In this document: piece by piece, positions 1 through 5,023 of the stretch
Layout of the letters: each line of letters starts with the position of its first letter
Position numbering within the stretch: the first letter of the stretch is position 1
DNA from: an uncultured Burkholderiales bacterium
GTDB taxonomy: Bacteria; Pseudomonadota; Gammaproteobacteria; Burkholderiales; Burkholderiaceae
Assembly (NCBI GenBank): GCA_903845315.1
Contig: CAIMWY010000194.1
Span: 1 to 5,023 of the forward strand
Length of the DNA: 5,023 nucleotides
Direction: 5' to 3'
Made by a program: the position numbers and the translations under genes
Notes under the pieces: generated by a model
What the model saw: only the letters and a program-made list of their open reading frames with translations
What the model was told of the DNA's origin: nothing
Database searches by the model: none

Positions 1-731
1 ATGCCTCGCACCAGATGAAGCTTTCTGCGGGATATATCAAGGACGCCCAGCTCTGCGACTTGGCGGGCTGCTAGCTCTCTGTCGTAGTACGAGCTTGCAG
101 GCATGTAACGAAAAACCATACCGGCACGCCGTTTGCCTGAATTGTTGGGATTCGCTCCGTGGATCAGGTAAACGTCATGTATGGAAAACCTGCCAGGTGG
201 CAGTTCAATGTCCATGGGTGGGGCGCTTTGCAGGTGCTCAGGTTTGAGAACTTGGTTGAGGATGATGGCGTCGCTGTTGTCTACGTCATGCGAATAACTG
301 ATCTGGTCGCGGTGCGATCCAGGGATCACTCGCAGACAACTGTTCTCAGCATTGACGTTGTCTATCGCAATCCATACCGTGACAGTTTTGAGGGGGCGAA
401 TGGGCCAATAGTGACCGTCCTGATGCCACGGTGTGGCTTTGCCTCCCTTGCCGGCCTTACAGAACAAGGCAGACCCCCAGATAATGATGTCTTCTCCGAT
501 GATTTGTGCAACGGCGTTCAGTATCTCTGGCATCGTTCCGATCTCCAGCCAACTTGGGTCTCGATCAATGATGTCAGGCACATAGTCAGCGTCGGTAATT
601 CCTTGTTCGGTGAGGAAGCTTTCCAGTTTCACGCGCAGCATGGCAACGGTCTCAGAGCTAAGACCGGAGCTTGGGACGATGATCCCGTCGCTGTGGTATT
701 TCGCCAAATCTTCGGTGCTCAGTAGTGGCAT
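1..731 (-). CDS. Phytanoyl-CoA dioxygenase (PhyH) family Fe(II)/2-oxoglutarate oxygenase, 3' end cut by window edge
   Basis: The minus strand is open from an ATG at 731-729 to the left edge: 243 codons plus two bases, with no stop. It is therefore partial at the C-terminus; related proteins are usually about 250-300 residues, so only a few dozen are likely missing. The PhyH double-stranded beta-helix core is clear. TPWHQDGHYWP (100-110) gives the first two iron ligands, H103 and D105. ENSCLRVIPGSH (129-140) is the usual family strand and loop. YLIHGANPN (188-196) gives the distal ligand H191. R202, eleven residues on, fits the 2-oxoglutarate-binding arginine seen at that spacing in PAHX and EctD. 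The enzyme is expected to be cytosolic and to hydroxylate a small substrate using O2 and 2-oxoglutarate. AAGGA (737-741, read on the minus strand) lies five bases before the start. It is transcribed divergently from the importer operon, so the imported compound or a derivative is a plausible but unproven substrate. Family assignment is firm; substrate is unknown. Confidence 0.93.
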   Translation of the reverse strand, partial: MPLLSTEDLAKYHSDGIIVPSSGLSSETVAMLRVKLESFLTEQGITDADYVPDIIDRDPSWLEIGTMPEILNAVAQIIGEDIIIWGSALFCKAGKGGKATPWHQDGHYWPIRPLKTVTVWIAIDNVNAENSCLRVIPGSHRDQISYSHDVDNSDAIILNQVLKPEHLQSAPPMDIELPPGRFSIHDVYLIHGANPNNSGKRRAGMVFRYMPASSYYDRELAARQVAELGVLDISRRKLHLVRG

Positions 732-736
732 ATTTT

Positions 737-741
737 TCCTT
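737..741 (-). promoter_or_regulatory. Shine-Dalgarno site of the PhyH gene
   Basis: Read on the minus strand this is AAGGA, five bases before the ATG at 731-729. Its strength and spacing support that start codon. Confidence 0.75.
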
Positions 742-813
742 TGCAATGAACGGTTGGTGGTTTTTTGAAAGAATTATTCTTCCATGACGAGAGGTGGGCT
801 GATTGTACTAAAC

Positions 814-850
814 ATCCTATATATGGTATATTGGAATATTAGGATATTAG
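814..850. repeat. Overlapping inverted and direct repeats, candidate operator
   Basis: Arms ATCCTA (814-819) and TAGGAT (840-845) form an outer inverted repeat centred at 829.5. Inside are two further dyads sharing an arm: ATATT-GG-AATAT (828-839) and AATAT-TAGG-ATATT (835-848). The same bases also read as three near-identical direct units starting at GG: GGTATATT (825-832), GGAATATTA (833-841) and GGATATTAG (842-850). Such nesting between divergent genes suggests cooperative binding of a dimeric transcription factor. The regulator family cannot be named from the sequence. AT-rich DNA readily yields chance dyads, so confidence is moderate. Confidence 0.45.
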
Positions 851-880
851 ACAGCATTCCTGAAGTAAAAAAATTCCCCT

Positions 881-885
881 AGGAG
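881..885 (+). promoter_or_regulatory. Shine-Dalgarno site of the leader ORF
   Basis: AGGAG lies nine bases before the ATG at 895-897. It is the only good ribosome site upstream of the permease. Nothing comparable lies directly before the permease ATG at 960, so this site probably drives translation into both the leader and, by coupling, the permease. Confidence 0.7.
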
Positions 886-894
886 ACTTTCGAA

Positions 895-963
895 ATGGAC
901 AAGGTGTTAGGTGGCTACTGCTTAGGTTTGGGCGCCGCATGTTTTCGGCTTAGCGCCACATGA
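895..963 (+). CDS. 22-residue leader peptide, translationally coupled to the permease
   Basis: An ATG at 895 opens 22 codons ending in TGA at 961-963. The product starts MDKVLGGYCL, is rich in glycine, leucine and alanine, and has two cysteines (C9 at 919-921, C16 at 940-942). Two of its leucine codons are TTA, which is scarce in the genes downstream. It matches no family I recognise. Three things argue that it is translated: AGGAG nine bases upstream, a four-base ATGA overlap with the permease start exactly like the permease-ATPase junction, and no ribosome site of the permease's own. Likely roles are translational coupling or a sensing leader; a cysteine-responsive attenuator is one speculative option for a possible sulfonate importer. 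Alternatively it could be the displaced start of the permease if the sequence has an indel, since the two frames differ. Confidence 0.55.
   Translation: MDKVLGGYCLGLGAACFRLSAT
931..957 (+). other. Possible mRNA hairpin at the leader-permease junction
   Basis: GGCGC (931-935) can pair with GCGCC (953-957), ending two bases before the permease ATG. A competing stem, GCCG (934-937) with CGGC (946-949), lies inside. Such a fold could hide the permease start until a ribosome finishing the leader opens it. The stems are short, so this is only suggestive. Confidence 0.3.
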
Positions 964-1784
964 CAAGTCAGACCTTGCAAGTACAGCCTGTTTCTACCCA
1001 CTTCGAGCATCGACTTTGGTGGCGGGTCTTGCCTCCTTTGTCTGTTGTTGCACTGGTTCTTCTAGCATGGGAGTACCTCATACCCATGGGCATAGTGCCG
1101 GGTGTTCGGCCGCAATACCTGGGAACTCCTTCTGGCATAGCGCAAGCGGCAAGTGAATTGGCGCGCAGTGGCTACGGCGGACATGGCCTCCTAGACCATG
1201 TGCGCGCCAGCCTGTTTCGCACAGCCGGTGGGTTTGCCATTGCCGCCTGCATTGGTGTGCCGCTGGGCATCGTGCTGGGTTACAACCAGCGTTTGGGTGC
1301 ATTCTTGCTGCCGATCTTTGGGTTCTTGCGACCTATACCCGCATTGGCCTTTATCCCTATCGTTGTGATCTGGTTTGGTATTGGTGAGTTCGCAAAGGTG
1401 TTTGTCATTTTCATGACGGCGTTTTTGTATGTTTTGCTTGGCTCCGTCAGCGGCGTCAGGTCAGTACCGGCCGATTATCTCCGGCTCAGTCGCAACTACC
1501 GCCTCTCGACTTGGTCAACCCTGATTCGTGTCGTGCTGCCCTCGGCACTTCCGGAGATATTTGTGAGCTTGCGTACGGCCATGGCGCTGAGTTGGGCCGT
1601 GGTTGTTGCGTCAGAGTTGATTGCGGCACAGGTGGGTCTTGGCTATCTTATTCAAAGCGCGTCGCAGGTTTATGCGATCAACAAAGTCTACGTGGGTGTT
1701 GCACTGATCGGCTTAGTGGGCGTGACCATCGACATGATTTTCTTGAACATTGAGCGGCGCATGCTGCACTGGGTAGGGCGATGA
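960..1784 (+). CDS. ABC transporter permease, TauC/SsuC-like
   Basis: This 274-residue protein is a normal-length inner-membrane subunit of the taurine/sulfonate/nitrate-type importers (BPD_transp_1 fold). It would form a homodimer that carries solute from the periplasmic binding protein to the cytosol. Hydrophobic segments appear near residues 23-42, 86-108, 114-139, 145-165, 207-224 and 244-264. The family-typical stretch PSALPEIFVSLRTA (194-207), then WAVVVASELIAAQVGLGYLI (212-231), is clear. The coupling loop that normally reads EAA...G...I.LP is degenerate: RLS at 175-177 and R181 in place of the consensus glycine, although VVLP (191-194) is kept. ATG 960 is chosen because an in-frame TAG sits at 951-953 and no other good start lies between. 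It has no ribosome site of its own and overlaps the leader stop by four bases. It overlaps the ATPase start by four bases. Substrate is not readable. Confidence 0.93.
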   Translation: MTSQTLQVQPVSTHFEHRLWWRVLPPLSVVALVLLAWEYLIPMGIVPGVRPQYLGTPSGIAQAASELARSGYGGHGLLDHVRASLFRTAGGFAIAACIGVPLGIVLGYNQRLGAFLLPIFGFLRPIPALAFIPIVVIWFGIGEFAKVFVIFMTAFLYVLLGSVSGVRSVPADYLRLSRNYRLSTWSTLIRVVLPSALPEIFVSLRTAMALSWAVVVASELIAAQVGLGYLIQSASQVYAINKVYVGVALIGLVGVTIDMIFLNIERRMLHWVGR

Positions 1785-2590
1785 GTGATACCGCAGAACT
1801 GGCCATGCCCAAGATCAAACTCGACGGCGCAACCAAAAAATTTGGCTCGGGTGTCCAGAGCAGGTTGGCACTCGATCAGGTTTCATTGTCAGTTGCAACA
1901 GGTGAAACTGTCACAGTGATCGGGCCCACAGGATGCGGGAAGACGACTATTTTGAACATGGTTGCGGGTTTCACATCGCCCTCGCAAGGCAAGGTGCTTG
2001 TCGACGGAAAACAAGTCACAGGGCCAGGGCCAGACCGGGGCTTCATGTTTCAGCGGCCCACACTGTTGCCTTGGTTGACTGCCGTTGAGAATGTTGAATT
2101 TCCAGTTCGTCATGCTCAATTGCCTGGTAAGCAGCTGTCTGTGAAAGAGCGTGCAGAAGCGGTCGATCATTATCTGGACAGCGTTGGACTTCGCGACGCG
2201 GGCAAGCTTTACCCGCACCAGATGTCAGGTGGCATGCAGTCGCGCGCTGCGTTGGCGCGATTGTTGATAGCGCAGAGTTCTGTGCTGTTGATGGATGAGC
2301 CTTTTGCTGCGCTGGATGCCCAAACAAGGCTTTCCATGCAGCAGCTGCTCAAACGGGTCGTGAAGTCTGAGGGGCTGCGAACCGTCTTGTTCATCACCCA
2401 TGATGTGGAGGAGGCTCTGCTGATTTCGGACCACGTTTTCCTCATGTCAGCCTCGCCCGGGCGGATCGCCCGACATGTCGAGGTGCCTTTTCGAGGTGGC
2501 GGTGATTACCGAGATACCGTGCTTCGTCCTGAGTTCACTGAGTTGAAACACGAGTTGATTGATCAACTTGAGCGACTCGTACCTGGTTAA
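1781..2590 (+). CDS. ABC transporter ATP-binding protein, TauB/SsuB-like
   Basis: This 269-residue ATPase has all nucleotide-binding motifs in order: Walker A GPTGCGKTT (48-56), Q-loop glutamine Q91 in MFQRPTLLPWLT (89-100), signature MSGGMQ (148-153), Walker B VLLMDEP (168-174), D-loop ALDA (177-180) and the switch histidine H207 in FITHD. The LLPWLT segment and the SASPGRI stretch (223-229) are typical of the nitrate/sulfonate/taurine importer ATPases. It should dimerise on the cytosolic face of the permease and power uptake by ATP hydrolysis. Its ATG overlaps the permease TGA (ATGA), so the two are almost certainly co-translated. The binding-protein gene starts 38 bases after its stop, with its own ribosome site. 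All catalytic residues are present. The signature begins with Met rather than Leu, a minor variation. Class assignment is firm; substrate is unknown. Confidence 0.96.
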   Translation: MSDTAELAMPKIKLDGATKKFGSGVQSRLALDQVSLSVATGETVTVIGPTGCGKTTILNMVAGFTSPSQGKVLVDGKQVTGPGPDRGFMFQRPTLLPWLTAVENVEFPVRHAQLPGKQLSVKERAEAVDHYLDSVGLRDAGKLYPHQMSGGMQSRAALARLLIAQSSVLLMDEPFAALDAQTRLSMQQLLKRVVKSEGLRTVLFITHDVEEALLISDHVFLMSASPGRIARHVEVPFRGGGDYRDTVLRPEFTELKHELIDQLERLVPG

Positions 2591-2616
2591 CCGTGCTGAT
2601 TCAAATAGTTACTTCA

Positions 2617-2622
2617 AAGGAG
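2617..2622 (+). promoter_or_regulatory. Shine-Dalgarno site fixing the binding-protein start at 2629
   Basis: AAGGAG lies six bases before the ATG at 2629-2631. The alternative in-frame GTG at 2593 would add twelve residues before the signal peptide and has no comparable site, so 2629 is preferred. The strong site fits the high amounts of binding protein that importers usually need. Confidence 0.85.
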
Positions 2623-2628
2623 ACCGCA

Positions 2629-3699
2629 ATGATATTTTTAGAAAAGTGTTATTCAGTTGTAAAGACAATTGCTGCTGCGAGCATGCTTGGCTTTTCATTC
2701 TCTACGGTCGCTGTTGCGGCCGACCCACCAGCCAAGTTGCAAGTGGTCAAGGTTGCTTGGGGGCCGGGCGCTTCTTGGGACTTTGCTTATGCGCAGCATG
2801 TGGATCTTTGGCGCCATTTTGGCGTCAAAATCGACATGGTCGAAGGCGCCAATGGTGCAGCCTTGCTGTCGTTTTTGGGCAGTGGTGAGATTCAGACGGC
2901 CACAATGGCGCCGTCGGCAATGATTGTTGCCAACTCGATCGGCATCAATCTTCGCGTTGTGTATGCCGATGCCAGTACGACCAAGCTCGGCCTGTATGCA
3001 AACCCGAAATCTGGAATGACCGCAGATCCCAAGACTTGGAAGGGTAAGAATATTGGCATCGCCAAGAATTCTCAAGCAGACTATGCGCTGCGGTGGTCCT
3101 TGCAAAAAGCGGGGATGAAGCCGTCAGACGTGAACATGGTTGTGTTAGCACCCCCAGTGGCAGTGCCGGCATATCAACGTGACCAGATCGACGGGTATTA
3201 CGTTTGGGATGTTTGGGGTGCGCGAATGGAGGCCTCGGGTGCAAAGTTGGTGCAGCGAGCGGTAGATGTCGGATTCCCCTCGAGTTCTATTTGGACCATG
3301 ACCAAAGAGTTCCTCGCATCTAACCCAGATGCCGCAGCGCGCTTTGTTGCCACATTGAACCAGGCCAACGTTGAAATGCGCGCTGCCATCGCCAAAGGTG
3401 GGGCTGATGCAGAGGTGGTTTATACCGCTATCGGCAAGGCCAATGGCGTAGATCGGGCTGTCGCCGAGCAGTTGTTGAAGGCCCAACCGCCAACGACCAT
3501 TCAGAACTTGCTGTCCGCAGACTCACCTCTGTCTTTCACTAGCAAGACTGGACTCGTTGCCCAAGTGGCGCAGCAAGCACGGATTGCTGTGGAAGCCGAG
3601 GCCATCAAGGTGGAGCCCGCGAATGCCCAAGATCTTCTTGCACCGCGGACCTTGCTGGAGGCTGCACTGAAAATTCCGGATGCGCGAACTTCAAAGTGA
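2629..3699 (+). CDS. ABC transporter periplasmic substrate-binding protein, TauA/SsuA (NMT1-like) family
   Basis: From ATG 2629 the protein has 356 residues. It begins with a Sec signal peptide: K6, a hydrophobic stretch at about 13-29, and a likely cut at AVA/AD after residue 30. There is no lipobox cysteine, so the mature protein should be soluble in the periplasm. The mature part opens with LQVVKVAWGPGASWDFAYA (38-56). It continues with the GSGEIQTATMAPSAMIVAN segment (84-102), WKGKNIGIAKNSQADYALR (137-155) and the hinge and pocket stretch IDGYYVWDVWG (187-197). This order is typical of type II binding proteins for taurine, sulfonates, nitrate and thiamine precursors. Its aromatic YYVWDVW segment resembles the taurine/sulfonate branch more than nitrate, but that does not prove the ligand. 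It is the last gene of the importer, 38 bases after the ATPase. An 89-base gap separates it from the CoA ligase. Confidence 0.92.
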   Translation: MIFLEKCYSVVKTIAAASMLGFSFSTVAVAADPPAKLQVVKVAWGPGASWDFAYAQHVDLWRHFGVKIDMVEGANGAALLSFLGSGEIQTATMAPSAMIVANSIGINLRVVYADASTTKLGLYANPKSGMTADPKTWKGKNIGIAKNSQADYALRWSLQKAGMKPSDVNMVVLAPPVAVPAYQRDQIDGYYVWDVWGARMEASGAKLVQRAVDVGFPSSSIWTMTKEFLASNPDAAARFVATLNQANVEMRAAIAKGGADAEVVYTAIGKANGVDRAVAEQLLKAQPPTTIQNLLSADSPLSFTSKTGLVAQVAQQARIAVEAEAIKVEPANAQDLLAPRTLLEAALKIPDARTSK

Positions 3700-3704
3700 T
3701 TTTC

Positions 3705-3740
3705 GCTTCTTCATCGCTGAAGCTTCGTTGGATGTGAAGC
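3705..3740 (+). other. Imperfect hairpin after the binding-protein gene
   Basis: GCTTC (3705-3709) and CATC (3712-3715) pair with GATG (3731-3734) and GAAGC (3736-3740). This leaves a small two-by-one internal loop and a 15-base apical loop that itself contains the palindrome GAAGCTTC (3719-3726). No T-run follows, so it does not look like a classical terminator. It could be an mRNA-stabilising or processing element between the importer and the ligase gene, or chance. Confidence 0.3.
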
Positions 3741-3788
3741 CTCATTGATGCGTTTAGCCGTGAAGACTCAGCATGCTTGGGGGGTGTG

Positions 3789-5023
3789 ATGAATCATTCA
3801 GATCCGCGCATGCCTGAGCCAGATTCCTGTGTGCTTCGAGATGTGCTTGATCGCCGTGCAAAGGAGACGCCTGATCGATGTTTCGTCAGCTTTGCCAACT
3901 GCGCCTCTTGGACTTATTCGGACATGCGCATTCAAACGAGGCGGGCAGCTGCAGCATTGCAAAAGCTGGGGGTCTGTCAAGACGATAAAGTTTTGCTTTG
4001 GATGCCCAATGGGGCCGATGCATTGCGGTTGTGGTTTGCAATCAACTACATTGGCGCGGTGTTTGTGCCAATCAATCCAGAGCATCGTGGCCGTGTGCTC
4101 GAGCACATGATCGAAAATTCGGGGGCTCGTCTCATGTTGGCGCAGTTCTCATTGATCGAACTCCTAGAAGGGTTGCAACATGGATCTTTGAGCGATGTTG
4201 TTGCTATGGGGGGTCACGCCAAACAGGTTGCAGGCCTGAGACTCCACCTGGGTGAAACCATGGATCAACACGGTGATCAGCCGGTGGCGCCACACCGGGC
4301 TTTGATGCCATGGGATTTGCAGCAAGTCATCTACACGTCGGGTACAACTGGCGTTTCCAAAGGAGTGTTGTGCTCTTATTTGAAGGCCAAGGCAGGCGAG
4401 CCTGCGTTTGATTTTTTGGACTCGAATGATCGTTATTTAGTGAACCTTCCTTTGTTTCATGTATCTGGTGCTGCAGTCGTCATGGACATGCTTCGTCGCG
4501 GCGGCTCGGTGGCGATGGTGGGTTCTTTCAGCACTTCGAATTTTTGGTCGCTTGTGCGAGAAAGTGGAGCGACCTGCTGCACGCTCATGGGGTCGATGGC
4601 ACAGTTGCTTTTGAATTGCCAGCCCCAATCGGATGAACGCGATCACAAGCTTCGCGCCGTCATCATCTTGCCATTGGTCGAAAGCTCGGCAGTCTTCTCA
4701 GAGCGTTTTGGTTGCGACGTGTACACCGTATTCAGTATGACCGAGGTTGCATCGCCCATCGTCTCGGGCAGGAACCCACCAATAGCTGCGAGCTGCGGAC
4801 GCGCCCGCACGGGGGTGGAGTTGAGGATTGTCGACGAGAACGATTGCGAGACGCCTTGCGGTGTCGCAGGTGAATTGATGTTGCGCAGCGACAGCCCTTG
4901 GGCGGTGAGTCATGGCTACTTGAATGCGCCAGAGTCCACTGCCGCCGCATGGCGAAACGGATGGTTTCACACTGGCGATCGGTTTCGGTGTGACGAAGCA
5001 GGCAATTATTTTTTCATTGATCG
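3789..5023 (+). CDS. Acyl-CoA ligase (AMP-binding, ANL superfamily), CaiC-like, 3' end cut by window edge
   Basis: The frame from ATG 3789 stays open to the right edge: 411 codons plus two bases. It covers most of the N-terminal adenylation domain and lacks the small C-terminal lid domain of this roughly 500-residue family. The phosphate-binding loop is IYTSGTTGVSKG (181-192). LPLFHVSG (220-227) follows. The A5 motif is FSMTE (315-319), where YGxTE is usual. GRARTGVELRIVDE (337-350), GELML (361-365) and NGWFHTGD (390-397) complete the core. The last two regions resemble crotonobetaine/carnitine-CoA ligase-like proteins, but that name should not be taken as substrate. The enzyme would join a carboxylate to CoA via an acyl-adenylate in the cytosol. 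Upstream, only a G-run (3779-3784) resembles a ribosome site; GTG 3786 is an alternative start one codon earlier. Same orientation as the importer and 89 bases away, so probably co-transcribed and likely to act on the imported compound or its product. Confidence 0.93.
   Translation, partial: MNHSDPRMPEPDSCVLRDVLDRRAKETPDRCFVSFANCASWTYSDMRIQTRRAAAALQKLGVCQDDKVLLWMPNGADALRLWFAINYIGAVFVPINPEHRGRVLEHMIENSGARLMLAQFSLIELLEGLQHGSLSDVVAMGGHAKQVAGLRLHLGETMDQHGDQPVAPHRALMPWDLQQVIYTSGTTGVSKGVLCSYLKAKAGEPAFDFLDSNDRYLVNLPLFHVSGAAVVMDMLRRGGSVAMVGSFSTSNFWSLVRESGATCCTLMGSMAQLLLNCQPQSDERDHKLRAVIILPLVESSAVFSERFGCDVYTVFSMTEVASPIVSGRNPPIAASCGRARTGVELRIVDENDCETPCGVAGELMLRSDSPWAVSHGYLNAPESTAAAWRNGWFHTGDRFRCDEAGNYFFID

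Larger units (their letters stand above)
732..894. promoter_or_regulatory. Divergent control region between the PhyH gene and the importer operon
   Basis: These 163 bases hold the 5' untranslated regions and promoters of two divergent units. The stretch from about 800 to 875 is strikingly AT-rich compared with the flanking genes. A weak plus-strand -10 candidate is TATATT (827-832), with TTGTAC (803-808) 18 bases upstream as a poor -35. A minus-strand -10 candidate is TACAAT (802-807 read in reverse), with TATACC (825-830 in reverse) as a poor -35. If both are right, the promoters overlap face to face across the repeat cluster at 814-850, so one bound regulator could control both directions. 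Exact promoter positions are uncertain. No regulator gene lies in the window. Confidence 0.55.

Noticed and set aside
159..725. 188-codon open frame on the plus strand
   Set aside because: It lies entirely antisense to the PhyH gene, whose minus-strand product has clear iron-ligand and cofactor motifs. The plus-strand product shows no recognisable motif and there is no ribosome site, so it is a shadow.
895..1000. Programmed frameshift fusing the leader to the permease
   Set aside because: No slippery heptamer or stimulatory stem is evident, and the ATGA overlap explains the arrangement more simply by reinitiation.
2593..2628. GTG start for the binding protein, twelve residues upstream
   Set aside because: ATG 2629 has AAGGAG at ideal spacing and places a normal signal peptide at the N-terminus; the GTG has no ribosome site.
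2695..3486. Several minus-strand open frames opposite the binding-protein gene
   Set aside because: They mirror the coding frame of a clearly recognised binding protein and show no start signals or family motifs.
3700..3788. Rho-independent terminator after the binding-protein gene
   Set aside because: The only hairpin is interrupted, AT/GC mixed and not followed by a run of T, so a terminator call is not supported.
3829..4110. 93-codon and overlapping opposite-strand frames within the ligase
   Set aside because: The ligase frame from 3789 runs unbroken with the adenylate-forming motifs in order; these are out-of-frame shadows.

Overview
The window looks like a proteobacterial chromosome segment, most likely from Burkholderiales. 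This is inferred from moderate GC (low to mid 50s by eye), tight ATGA-coupled genes, clear AAGGAG-type ribosome sites and the style of the proteins. No RNA gene, insertion sequence, CRISPR array or phage gene was seen. It reads as a small catabolic or uptake locus split by one divergent control region.

Layout. Positions 1-731 (minus strand) hold most of a PhyH-type Fe(II)/2-oxoglutarate dioxygenase whose C-terminus lies beyond the left edge. Positions 732-894 are an AT-rich divergent control region with overlapping dyads and GG-phased direct repeats (814-850). The plus strand then carries a 22-codon leader ORF (895-963) with a strong Shine-Dalgarno. It is followed by a TauC/SsuC-like permease (960-1784), a TauB/SsuB-like ATPase (1781-2590) and a TauA/SsuA-like periplasmic binding protein (start placed at 2629, ends 3699). 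A gap of 89 bases contains an imperfect hairpin. The window ends inside an acyl-CoA ligase of the AMP-binding superfamily (3789 to the right edge), closest in feel to the CaiC-like group.

How the parts may work together. The three ABC genes make a complete high-affinity importer for a small organic solute. The family covers sulfonates, taurine, nitrate, pyrimidine precursors and various organic acids, so the substrate cannot be read from sequence alone. The flanking dioxygenase and CoA ligase suggest that the imported compound is hydroxylated or oxidatively cleaved and that a carboxylate is joined to CoA for breakdown. This pathway is inference.

The least ordinary element is the two-cysteine leader ORF. 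It has the only good ribosome site before the permease, and its stop overlaps the permease start by four bases. Permease translation therefore probably depends on translation of the leader.
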